NCBI GenBank assembly: GCA_916048055.1
Contig: CAJZHL010000012.1
Location: forward strand, 62,001-126,000
Direction of reading: 5' to 3'
Length of the DNA: 64,000 nt
DNA from: Pedinophyceae sp. YPF-701
Lineage: Eukaryota > Chlorophyta > Pedinophyceae
The notes beneath the pieces are model-generated. The model saw only the letters and a program-made list of their open reading frames with translations, did not search any database and had not been told where the DNA came from. The translations under genes and the position numbers were made by a program. Shown piece after piece: positions 54,093-64,000 of this stretch (the stretch's first letter is position 1; every line of letters begins with the position of its first letter).

Positions 54093-57000
54093 ATGGCGGA
54101 GCCCAGCACCGAGGCGCCTCCGGTGGAGGAGGTCGCCAGCGCTGCAGTCGAGACGAATGATTCCACAGAGGCGGTGGACGCTCCCGCGAGCGCGCCCGAC
54201 GCGCCCGCGACGAGCAACGCGCGGCGCAAGAAGTCGGGCTGGTTGGGCAGCATGTTCGGGAAGGTGCGCGCGAGAAGCAGCTCGACAGGGCTGCGTGTGG
54301 TTCCTTTCTGAACCGCCGATGCACGGAGCCGCTCCGCCCCCCCGCGCACAGCACCATCGAAACGCGCGCGAGCCTCGAAGCTGTCTGGGATGGTTGTGCT
54401 CGGCCCCCCGAGTGGGTCCGATCGACGCTTTCCAGGCGATTCTCTCGCGATGGAGACGCCGATTCGTGTTTGATGAATGCTTCCGATCGAGCTTCGCGGC
54501 CCGTCCCGTCTTTTCCGGGGCGCGAGGGCGACTTCAGTTTTGCATGCTAGGCGTCCGAATCCTGCCCCACTACCGGGGTCGCGCGCCGCGTGCTGCACGC
54601 CCTGCCGTTCCCGTAGGCCTCAGGCTCCTGCCTAGCCCGCGCTGATCGCGTTTGGGCGCCGGGTGCGGGAATGCCACGCCCCGCGGGAATCTTGAATGCG
54701 CTCCACTCCCCGTTCGGCGCGCGCCTCGTGTCATCGTCGCATCTCCGAAACTCGATGCTCCGCAGGTCAACCGGGCCGTGAGAAAGGGAGCGGAGACCGC
54801 GGTGTCCAGCGGAACACGGTTTGCGCGCGCTGTGGTGACCGGAGGGCGCCTCAAGAGGGCAAAGGACGTCTCCGCGAGCCTCGAGATCGCCTTCGCGGGC
54901 ATCAAGGGCGCCGAGCGCACCGAGGCGAGACGCACCACCGCCCGCCCGCGCCCATGCAACTCCGGACGCGTCCAGCCCTGCGGCGCAGGCGCCACCTACC
55001 TTGCGTGCACCTTGCTGCGCGTAGCGCCCCCTGCGACGCCACCGCGATTGCTTGGAGCGCGGCCCTTCGCTCTCACGCACCGCCTCGGTCCCGCCTGACA
55101 GCCCGTTCCCCGCCTCTGCCCCTGCACGCAGACCTTGCGTCAGTGGGCGCCGCTGCTCCGCGCGCTGTGTCCCGACGCGCACGCCAGCGACGCCCCCGAG
55201 GGCGACATCGCGATGCCGCGGCCCCGCGCGGAGGTCAGGGGCCTCGGAATCACCTACGAGGAGGCGCTGACGGCGCGGTACTCGCTCCAGGAGGCCGACG
55301 GGGACCTGGACGCTCGCGGCGTGTTTCTGCTCTCGCCCGCCCTCGAGTGCCTCGTCAGCTCCGTCATGACGCACCCGCCCACCGACCCCGAGGACCAGCG
55401 CCTGATCGCCTCCATCTTCGTGTCGACGCTCCAGACCACCCAGGACGGCAACACCGCCGCCGACGGGAGCGCGGCCGCGAGCGCCATCGCCAAGTCGGTC
55501 ATCTCGCTCGCCGGCGTGGCCATGCGCCACCGGTCCACGATCAAGATGCCGCCCTCGGACCTCACGCGCGCGGCGGCGGCGGCCGTCACAGCCCTCAAGG
55601 CGGACCCGCGCCACGCGCTGCACGCCTCGCGCGCCGCCACGCTCGCGTCCGGCGTGCTCGCGGAGCTCGAGGGCGACGGCGCCGGCGACGCCGAGGGCCC
55701 CGAGCGCATCGAGTCGGACGGCGGCTCCTCCGGGTCCTGGAAGTCGGCCCCGGGCAGCAAGACTGCCACGCAGCGCACGACGCAGCTGCGCGACGTGGTC
55801 GGCCGCTCAGACGCCGCGCTGGCGTCCGCGCTGACGCTGTCGCACCTGCTGGCGGCGCTGGTGACGTCGATGGACTACGCCGGGTCGTCTACATCGATCG
55901 AGGAGGCGGCGGCGGGCGTGGCCGAGAGCGCCAAGGAGCTGCAGGCCGAGGCGGAGCGGCTGACGGAGGAGCGCGCGGAGGGCGTGCGGTTCCGGGAGCA
56001 GCGGGAGAGGGAGCTGGGGGAGAGCGAGAAGAAGCACGCGGACGAGCTTGCGGAGCTCAACACGCAGCGCACCGAGCTGCTGAAACAGGTGCGGCGGGCG
56101 GGGCGCGCGAGGCGGCGCGTGCGCGGGCGGACTGGAGCGCCGCGCGCCGCGGCGTGCGACCGTGCGTGTTGGGCAGCCGCACAGACCCCCTGAGCGCTTG
56201 TGTTCGTTCGATCCTTCTCGCAGCTCAAGGAGTGCGAGGAGAGCATCGCGAAGGCGACGATCAAGGTGTCTGAGGTCCAGGAGGAGCGCAGGCTGCTCGT
56301 GAGCTCCAACGAGCAGGTCCTGGAGGACATCGACCTGAAGCTGGCGACGCTGCAGGAACAGCAGACGCACCACGACCACGAGAGCGCGGCCCTGGGCGCC
56401 GCCGCCTCGCTCGTCGCCGCGTGCGCGAGCCGGCACAGCGCGGCGGTGGACGCTCGGTCCGCGGAGGCGCAGGCGGCGGCGCTGGGCGCAGCGCACGCGC
56501 TGCTGCACGCGGCGCAGGCCTCGCTGTCGCACGGGCTGACGATCGTGGAGCCCGCGCTGGGGCACTGCCGGGTGTTCAAGAAGGAGATCGGGGTGTCGCG
56601 CGGGCAGGAGAGCGCGATGGCGGGCGTGCAGGACGTCGCGGGGTCGATTCTCGTCGACGTGCGCAGCGCGTACAGCAAGCTGCGCAGGCGGTACCTCTCC
56701 GCGAGCGGCACCGCCGCGGCTGCGCTCGCCGAGGGCAACGCGGCCGCGCGGCAGTGCGAGGCGGCCGTGCAGCGCATGGCCAAGGTCGTTTCGGGTGCTG
56801 CAGCCGCGGCGCAGGACCTGCCGTCCGACGTCGAGACCGGGGCGTCGCTGGCCGGTGCGACGGAGCTGCTGGCGCGCTTCGTCGACTGGGCGAAGGGCAC
56901 GGAGTGCGAGAAGCCCCTCGAGGCGGTGCGCGAGGCCCTGAGTCAGTTCGAGGTCTTTGAGAAGGAGTACATCGAGGAACACCAGGACCTGACTCAGGAG

Positions 57001-57603
57001 CTGACGCTCGAGCTGCAGGCGCCGCCGGCGCCGACCGCGCCCATCACCGAGGCCGTCGCCGCCCCGCCCGCGGACGCCCCCCCGGCCCAGGACGCGGCAC
57101 TAGCGGCGGAGGAGACGCCAGCCGTCCCCCCGGCCGAGCAGCGCGACGCGTTCCTGAAGACCAGGCCGTGGATCCGCGTCGCAGACGCCACCAGCGCCGA
57201 CGCCACCGCCGAGGCACCAGCTGCTCAGGCAGCTGCACCAGCTGACGCGCCGCCAGCGGCTGCGGCGGCCGAGCCGGCGGCTGCCGCGGAGACCGAGGCC
57301 GACGCGACGGTCGAGGCCGACGAGGGGCAGGCGGCGGGGGAGGCGAAGAGCGAGGGGAGCGAGTTTGACGAGGACTGGGGCGCGGACGCGGACGTGGGGA
57401 AAGGCGGGGAGGGCAGCGGGGACGAGGGCGAGGAGAAGGAGGCGGGCGACGGGGGAGAGGGCGAGGGCCGGAAGGGCGAGGGCGAGGGCGTCGAGGGCGT
57501 CGAGGGCGGGGAGGAGGACGCGGCGGAGCCGGTGATGAGGCCTCCGCAGGGCGCGCGCCCCGGGGGGGGTAAAAAGAAGAAGAAGAAGGGCGGCCGCAGG
57601 TGA
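54093..57603 (+). CDS. Unrecognised coiled-coil protein with acidic, Lys-capped tail
   Basis: My model has exons 54093-54263, 54766 to about 54969 (or 55020), 55132-56088 and 56224-57603, giving about 900 residues. I do not recognise the family. The N-terminus is acidic with KKSGWLGSMFGKV across the first splice, a possible amphipathic, membrane-binding helix. A basic Ala-rich helix follows (LKRAKDVSASLEIAFAGIKG), then a helical domain (LLRALCPDAHAS to LASGVLAELEGD), a long coiled coil crossing the last intron (ELAELNTQRTELLKQ|LKECEESI to LEDIDLKLATLQEQQ), a second helical region with conserved-looking KKEIGVSRG, and a Pro/Ala then Glu/Gly-rich tail ending in a run of lysines (KKKKKKGGRR). 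The second exon's donor is uncertain because no strong GT site is in phase; both options keep frame. The first exon may belong to a separate gene. Confidence 0.55.
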
Positions 57604-57735
57604 TCGCGAGTAGATGGCGCGACGCTGTGACAGCGTGACGCGAGGGGCGACTCACAACTGCGCCGTGCGGGCGCAGGCGCGCGAGCGCGACGGACAGCCA
57701 TCTGTGTACACATGTGGTTCCACGGCGCAGGGCTG
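57604..57735. other. Convergent 3' spacer
   Basis: 132 bp between the stop of the coiled-coil gene and the stop of CstF77 on the opposite strand. Their 3' UTRs must overlap or be very short. Confidence 0.6.
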
Positions 57736-60700
57736 TCACGCGAACCGCGGCCTCCGGACCGGGCCCGGGCCAGGCGGTCCCGGCGGTCCTCGGTCGTAGC
57801 CGCGGTACCCGTCGCCGTACGCGGGGGGGGGTCCCCGGCGGTCAAAGTCGCCAGGGGGGGGTCCTCGGCCCGGGAACGGTCCGTCGCGCGGACCCGGCGG
57901 GCCCCTGTCGAAGCCGCGGTCGCCGTAGCCCGGCGGTGGCCCTCTGCGGTCGAACGGCGGCTCCCCCGGCGGCCCGTAGCGCCCCGGCGGCGGGGCGAAC
58001 CCTGCCTCTGGTGCGCGGCGCTTGCGCGACGGTGGCGGCATCGCCGCGGGGGCGTCGGGCTCGCCCGGCGGCGGCGGCACGGTGAACTGCTCAAGCGCTG
58101 CGATGACCATCTCCACGTCGAGCGTGGGTCCGTCGTAGGACCCCCCCGGGGGGAGTAAACGCAGAAACTTGTCCACGGCCGGCGGCAGGTCCGGGTTGGC
58201 CAGGGCCGCGGCCGCGCGCTCCTGCGGCGTCGGACGCGACGGGTCGAACTTCGGGCCACCCCGCGGGCGGTCCTGCGCCGCGCCCGCCGGCGCAGGGGCG
58301 TCCCGCGCTGGCGCTGGGCGGTCCTGCGCCGGGTCCGCAGGCGGGCCCCGCGCGACGATGCGCTCCGCGGGGGCCGACGAGAATCCGAGCAGGCGGCGCG
58401 CGTGGATGCGTTCGAGGGCCGAGCACGGCCACGCGGCCCAGCTCGCGGCAGCCTTGTAGCGCAACATCAGCACGCCAAACGCCTGCGCGTCGGTGTCGTC
58501 CTTGTGGTCGCAGCGGGCCCTGAGCTCCTCCGCGCGCTGCTTCTCGAGCTGCAGGCACGTGTCCGTGTTGCCGAACTCCGCCTCGAGCGCGATGCGCAGG
58601 TCCCACAGGTCGGCGAGGGTCTCCGCGGGGGCCTGGTCGAGCGCGCGGTTGAACAGGGCGCGCGCGTTGACGTGATCGCCGCGGGACACGAGCCACTGGG
58701 CGTACGTGTTGACGTAGCCCGGGTCGTTCAGGAACTGCGCGCCCATCTCGAAGATCTTGTTCACCACCCCCACGCTGTCGTGCGCAGGGTTGTGCCGCGC
58801 CTCCATGGCGGCCGCCGCGGCGTAGACCTGCCAGGGGCAGTTGGGGCGCTTCTTCACCTCGATGAAGAGCTTCCGCGCCTTCATGATGTCCTCGGTGCGC
58901 CGCAGGAAGTGCATGAACTGCACAAAGCACGTCGCGCCTGACGCAGGGTCGAACTCCCCCCTCGAGACCCCGCACTCGCGCGCCTGCGCCTGCAGCCCCG
59001 CGAGCCGCTCCTGCGCCGCCGCGTCGCCGCCCCGCGCCGCCGTCTCCGCCGCAGCGAGGTCCTTCGGGTCGGGACCCCACACGTGCGCAATTGCCCTCTC
59101 GTAGCACGCCCGCGCCTCCGCGAGCTCCCCGTTCGCCTCGTGCACGTCCGCCATCGCGTAACGCAGCGCGAGGCAGCCGGGGCACGCCTCCACGCCCCGC
59201 CCCAGCACCTTGACCGCCTCCGCGTGCCCCTTGCCTGCGGGGTCCGTCATGTGCCACCGCGCGTACTCGTACCACACCTCCGCGTGCCGGTACAGCCCCA
59301 GCAGCGCCTGCTCGTACGCGAGCACCACCCGCCGCCTCAGCGCCTCCCCCTCGAGCCGCTGCGTGTTGGATCGCTCCCATCGCACCACCTCCTTCCACCG
59401 CAGCGCCCGGGCGGCGTCCCCCGGGTCCGACGCCCCCGGCGGCACCGCGAGGACGTTCAGGCTGACCTTGGCGTACACCCTGACGCGCTCGCGGTACACC
59501 GCGCGCGCGTGGTTGACCTTGGGCAGCATGTCGTCGATCTGTTTGCGCGCGGCGGAGGGGTCCTTCCACGCGTCGCGCTCGAACGCCTCGTACTCCGACC
59601 ACAGCCGGTCGATCTCCCCGTGCGGCACCTGCAGCGCCGACACGAACGCCCGGCGCAGCTTGGCGTGCCGCGCGGAGAGCTCCTGCGACCCGAAGAGGGC
59701 CTCGAACTCCGGGGTGCCCTGCGCGGGACCCTGCAGGAAGGCGACGTACGCGCGCCACTGCGCCCCCGCGTTGATGTCGTTGCCGATGCGCGCGTTGCAG
59801 AACTCGAACGTCCTGCACACCTCCGCCACGCCCTCGGGGCCGCGCGACTCGTGCAGGCGCCGAATCAGCGCGAGGTACGCGCCGTACAGCTCCTGCGCGC
59901 GACGGTGAGGCCGTGTCCGGTGAGGCGGGGCCGGCCGGGTCGATGCGCGCGTCCAGGGGGGGATTGAGGGTGGAGGGTTGGCGTACCGGGTGGGGGGAGT
60001 CCAGGCCGCGCTGACACAGCTCGATGGCCCTCCCGAGCTGCCCGGCGGCGAGCTCGAGCTCGAGCGCGGCCTTCCACACGCGTCCGGCGGTCGGGTAGAG
60101 CGCGAGGAGCTCGTCGTGCGCCGCGCGTTGCAGGGCCACGGCGTCGGCGTCGGCGGTGCCCAGTTTCGCGGCCGCGTCGAGGAGGTCCTGCCAGGCCGCG
60201 GAGTCCCAGCAGTTGTCGTTGATCTTGGCCTCGCTCTCGCGGATGCGCTTGCGCGTGCCGTCCGAGAGCACCTGGGGGCTGAGCCTGTCCAGCTGCGCGG
60301 TGGCGCGCAGCGTGTACCTGCTCGCGCGCGCCCGCGCCTCCTGCTCGGCGGCGCGCTCGTCCGCGACGCGCACCTCGTTGACCTCCAGCGCGGGCTCGTG
60401 CACGGCTGCGAGCATGCGGGGGGTGCGGCTCCGTGAGTGTGTGAGCAGACGGACCGTTCGCGTGGGTGGCGCGGGGGGGCGGCGCGCACCCGTTCGAACT
60501 TTGACGACCGGAGGAACGCCGCCCGCGGCCGCGCCCTGGCCCTGCGCACTTGGTTCCGCCGCAGCCTGCACGCCGTGTACAACCACGCTGCGTTGCCTCT
60601 TGGGCTAGAGCCGGGTGTCCAGTTCCAGCCACAGCGCTGCCGTCGCGGTGAGGCATGGTATATCGACGAAGAGCGTGTTCGGCCGCATGTCTGTCCAAAA

Positions 60701-61186
60701 GCGGCGGGGTCACGCGCTGTGGACGGCTGTGAACCCGCACTGGCGGACAGCGCCGCGGGGCGCCGTGTGGGAGAGGAATCGGGGGTCTCGCCTTCGTCCC
60801 ACCAGCTTGGTGGTCTGATGCATCGTGCTGTCCCGCGTCCGTCCTCGCATTGTCCGCCGCGCTGCCGCCAGCGGTGTTCGGGGCTCCCACACTGGTGTGC
60901 GCAGCCGCCCCGGGACCTGCACATGCCGTGGGGGTGGGCGCAGAGCGGTCGCAGACGACGTCCGCCTGAAGATGCCGCCGAACTGGGCGTGTCGTCCAAC
61001 ATATGGCCGTGGAGTGAGCGTCCAGCGCCTGCGACTCCAGCACGCACCTTGGTCGTCCTCACGCTCGCCGAACAGGTCCTCGTCATCGTCGTTCACGGCC
61101 TGCGCTGGAGTCTCTCGCTTCGCATCGTGCTGCTCCGCCCCGCCGGCGCCAGCATCAGCCTGCGCAGGCGCCTCCGCGCCCTCCAT
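57736..61186 (-). CDS. CSTF3: Cleavage stimulation factor 77 kDa subunit (CstF77/RNA14)
   Basis: Three exons by my model: 61186-61048, 60405-59987 and 59892-57736, phases 1 and 0, about 904 residues. The two downstream exons are secure: HAT/TPR-like helical repeats with family signatures such as RWKEVVRWERSNTQR, RVVLAYEQALLGL, AEVWYEYARW, ARACYERAIAHVW, CFVQFMHFLRRTEDI, KARKLFIEVKK, VNKIFEMGAQF and YVNTYAQWLVSRGD. The segment PAVDKFLRLLPPG with VEMVIAALEQF corresponds to the C-terminal monkeytail that holds CstF64. CstF77 dimerises and scaffolds CstF in pre-mRNA 3'-end cleavage. An unusual C-terminal tail rich in Arg, Gly, Pro and Asp (RRGPPPGYGD-like units) follows. The first exon (acidic, ending DDDEDLFGERED) is inferred from a good donor and exact phase; if wrong, translation would start at 60415. 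Confidence 0.87.
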
Positions 61187-63394
61187 TCTCCTGCCGCTCG
61201 CACACACGTTCGCAAGCCCGGTGCCAGGTGCGTCGCAAACAGCGCACGAAGCCGGCCCGGCGCGCAGCAAGGTGCGGGCTCGCGCCTCGCCGCGCCACAC
61301 AAAACGCCCGGGCGCAGCGGGGTGCGTGGCAGCGAGGCAGTGCTCCGGGGGGCTGATGATGCGCCGCCGTGCAATAGGGCGAGCGCCGGAACCACCAGTG
61401 CGATGGAATCACCAGGCGCCTCAGGCGTGCTGTCCTCACGCCGTTCGAGGCGGGGCGTTGGGGCTGCTCGGTTTCCCGCCTCACCCGGTGCCGCCCGCAT
61501 CATCACGCCCGACCCGCTCCCCTCCGAGAGCAGTCCGGGCGCGACCCTGAACTCGTGATGGACACGCCATCGATGGCATCTGATGCCCGCCACCTTGGCA
61601 GGGCCAGCAAACTCACCACCCGTCGTGGGCGCGACCGATGCTGGCGAGGCAGGGTACATATGGCGCAATCTCGCACCAGTCGTAAGACCGTGGTTGAGCT
61701 CCCACATCCTATCGAGGGGGCCCTGTGCGCACGGTCGGCCTGCTGGTCGCTTCGCACCGCCCGGAAGTGGCTTCCGGAGGTGGCTTCGGATATTTTATCA
61801 CACGTAATCAGGAAGTGAGCGGCGTTTGCCGCGCGGGCAGCGCGTGCGCCGGCCAGCTGACGGGCACAAGCGCGCCGCCCCACAGCGAGCGCAGCGGCCG
61901 GTCACGATCTCACGATCGCACACCGCAGCGGACGCCCCGCCTCGACGCGCACAGTCCGACGATCGCGCCCCGCGGCCCCACTTCGCGAGAAACGCCCATC
62001 GCGCGCCGCGACACAGATGCCGCACTTCCGCGCCCTTTGATTTCACCGGCGCGCCTACGGACGTCACACGGGCAAACGCAGCGGATCTCGCCCGCGCAGG
62101 CATGGCTCCGCGCGACGGACGCCCGCTGGCCGCGGTCCGGCGGGTGCTCAAATCCCTGGGGCACCCTGAGTGGGCAGCAGCTCGCGATGGCCCGCGGGCC
62201 TGCGGGTCCTATACGGGCGTGCGGAGAGTATGAGAAATTCGTGGCGCGCTCCTCGTAGGCGTGGTTGCTGGGCGGGTGGGCCCCCGGTGAGCCGCTGAGC
62301 GGGCGCGTATGGAGTCAACCACCCCGAGGCCCTCGGAGGGACCGTCTCGGCCGTGGGGGCACAATGGGCGGGATGCGCGCGGCCGCTTCGATTCGCAGGG
62401 AACCGAGACTTCGGCGTCACGCGTCCCAGGCTGCAGAGGACGCACCCCCGCGCACCGCGACCAACCGCGCCGAGCGAGTAGGCCTCAAGCGCACGGGTCG
62501 ACGGAGGACGGCACCCGAAATGTGCGCGCCCGATCCAAACCTCGCCATTCGTCGCCCTCGCATGCCGCACGGGCGCCGAGCGGGGCAGCCGCGGCGTCGG
62601 AACGCCCGAGTGAGGGGGCAATGACGGCTTGCTCTGTTGGACGGGTTTGACGCGAGCGCCGCGCATGGTGACGCTGTCGTCGGGACTGTGCCCCCGCTGG
62701 CACCCGGAACCGCCCAGCGCAACGCCGCAGCCCCCCGCGGGAAGCTTTTTCCGGCCCTGCAGTACACATGCCACTGCTGCTTAGGGTGGGGGCGCTGGGG
62801 TCCGGCACACGCCCGTGCGGAGCAATGCGCGTCACCGCCGTGCTCTCCCACATCTTCTCCGCCGTTCCCGCCGAGACTGCGCGCAATGTGGCCCGCAGCG
62901 CTCCGATTGCCGCCAAGGGGCACCTGCTGCTGGCCCCCTGCGCTGAAGGGGCGCGCTGGGCGGCGTGTTGGCCCCGCGCGCCGGTCCGCGGATCGTCTGT
63001 GTCCCGCTGAACGCCCCCGACCGCCCCGCCGCTGCCGTGCAGGTTCCCGCGCGCGGCACGGCGCTCGTAGTTGAGCGTGCTCATGCAGGTTATCGACGCG
63101 CCCGCCTCGTAGCAGGGTATCGCGCGAAGCTGCGCGCCCGCCCGGCGAGCCAAGTTTCTGATCTGTCGAACCGCGGGGCCGACCGCGCGCGCGCCCCCAG
63201 CGTCGAGCGCCCGCGCGCAGCAAGGGTTTCCTGTGGCGGTTTCCCTGCATCCGGCTCGCGGCAGTCGATGCCCTAGAATTTCCTCCCGGGAACATTACAG
63301 TTCGACGCGTCGCAGTTCCCGGCTGCCCGCGTGCGCGGCGAGGTCCGCGGAGGGCGCCGTCCAGGCCGCGCGCGGGCTACCCTTGCGGAGCGCC
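61187..63394. other. 2.2 kb region without a supported gene
   Basis: Between the CstF77 start and the last gene, on divergent strands. Open frames of up to about 290 codons occur (for example minus strand 63295-62417) but their composition is Arg/Gly/Ala/Pro-rich, they have no recognisable domain, and overlapping frames on the other strand are equally open. A small AT-rich patch lies at 61790-61812. It should hold both promoters. Confidence 0.45.
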
Positions 63395-64000
63395 ATGAGG
63401 ACGCGCTACCAGGGCCACAGGCCGACGCAGTCGGACTCGAAGCAGGACAGGATCACCAATAGTCAGGACACGGCCATGCCGACCGGCCACGTCGAGAGCT
63501 CGCGCGGCACCGCGGCCGGGGGGCGCGCCTCCGCTGGCGGCGCCCCCGTGCACCGAAACGCCGGGCGCCACGCCGCCAGCGTGCGCTCCGACGGCATGCC
63601 GCCCCCGAGGCTGCTCCACAGCGAAGCAGACAGCCCGAAAGGCGCGGTTCGAGGGGCCAACGGCCACCACGCCGACCACGCGGGCAACGGCCACGCGCTC
63701 CACGCCACCTGGGCCGGCACCGCGGTTCGAGTCGACGCCGCGCCCGCACGCGGCCCGCGCGGCGACGCCGGCCACGCCCGCCACGCGCCCGCCGCGCCAC
63801 GCCCGCAGCCGCCCTCGAACGCCAGCTCCCAGCAGCGCGCGGTTGGTACGCCCCGTGCCGCCAACCACCCCCTGGCCGCGCCCGCACGACCCCCCCCCGC
63901 GCGCGACCCCGCCCGCGCGACCCCGCCGCCCGCCGCCCCCGCCCCCGCAGACCACCTCTACGCCGCGGAGGACGAGCTCACCGAGGGCGGCGCCGCCGTG
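63395..64000 (+). CDS. Partial unidentified protein, 5' end only
   Basis: From ATG 63395 (GCGCCATGA) the frame is open for 202 codons to the end of the window, so the gene is cut by the window edge. The N-terminus (MRTRYQGHRPTQSDSKQDR) is polar, followed by a His/Gly/Ala-rich and then Pro/Ala-rich disordered stretch, and the last residues become ordered-looking and acidic (DHLYAAEDELTEGG). Polar Gln/Asp/Ser content at the start and the turn to acidic sequence suggest a real N-terminus and not noise. Family unknown. An intron before the edge cannot be excluded. Confidence 0.45.
   Translation, partial: MRTRYQGHRPTQSDSKQDRITNSQDTAMPTGHVESSRGTAAGGRASAGGAPVHRNAGRHAASVRSDGMPPPRLLHSEADSPKGAVRGANGHHADHAGNGHALHATWAGTAVRVDAAPARGPRGDAGHARHAPAAPRPQPPSNASSQQRAVGTPRAANHPLAAPARPPPARDPARATPPPAAPAPADHLYAAEDELTEGGAAV

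Noticed and set aside
62417-63295. Minus-strand frame of about 290 codons in the 2.2 kb gap
   Set aside because: Composition typical of shadow frames here, no domain, no convincing start context, and other frames in the same interval are equally open.

Overview
This window is nuclear DNA from a GC-rich eukaryote with motile cilia. I base that on spliced genes with consistent GT-AG introns (donors mostly GTGCGT or GTGAGC, acceptors GCAG), a dynein heavy chain, a radial-spoke-type protein, mitochondrial frataxin and a nuclear pore subunit. GC is high by eye, roughly 70%, and long open frames on the antisense strands of real genes are a by-product. A flagellated alga (green or haptophyte-like) or similar protist fits; the sequence alone does not settle the lineage. 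No rRNA, tRNA, CRISPR array or bacterial operon was seen.

Layout. 0.8-3.6 kb (+): Dpy-30/GAF protein resembling radial spoke protein 2. 4.8-6.0 kb (+): PPTC7-type PP2C phosphatase. 6.2-21.7 kb (-): a dynein heavy chain of about 5,100 residues, almost all in one 13.6 kb exon, whose AAA1 site has lost its Walker A and B residues. 23.0-25.0 kb (-): a JMJD5/KDM8-like hydroxylase, and only 57 bp from it an SH3BGRL-like thioredoxin-fold gene. 25.3-26.1 kb (+): frataxin, divergent from the SH3BGRL-like gene. 26.7-31.2 kb (+): NUP160. 31.8-39.4 kb (-): a 2,200-residue multi-PAS, multi-pass membrane protein of the TmcB type. 40.3-41.4 kb (-): an LSM11-like protein, divergent from an F-box/LRR gene (41.8-44.2 kb, +). 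44.9-53.6 kb (+): three tandem ankyrin-repeat paralogues with an intron at the same place in each. 54.1-57.6 kb (+): an unrecognised coiled-coil, acidic-tailed protein. 57.7-61.2 kb (-): CstF77/RNA14. 63.4 kb to the end (+): the 5' part of an unidentified gene.

The ankyrin array is the most dynamic part. Two members share a 345 bp perfectly identical tract inside otherwise diverged genes, which points to gene conversion. A shared upstream block is intact before the first gene but split before the second by a 1,032 bp element with 14 bp perfect terminal inverted repeats and a 3 bp target duplication, so the window holds both the empty and the filled site.

Functional themes are motility (RSP2-like, dynein), mRNA 3'-end formation (CstF77, LSM11-like), mitochondrial iron/phosphatase functions (frataxin, PP2C) and a fast-evolving repeat-protein family. 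No shared regulation is shown by the sequence beyond close spacing and divergent starts. All exon models were inferred by hand from splice motifs, reading phase and protein-family continuity.
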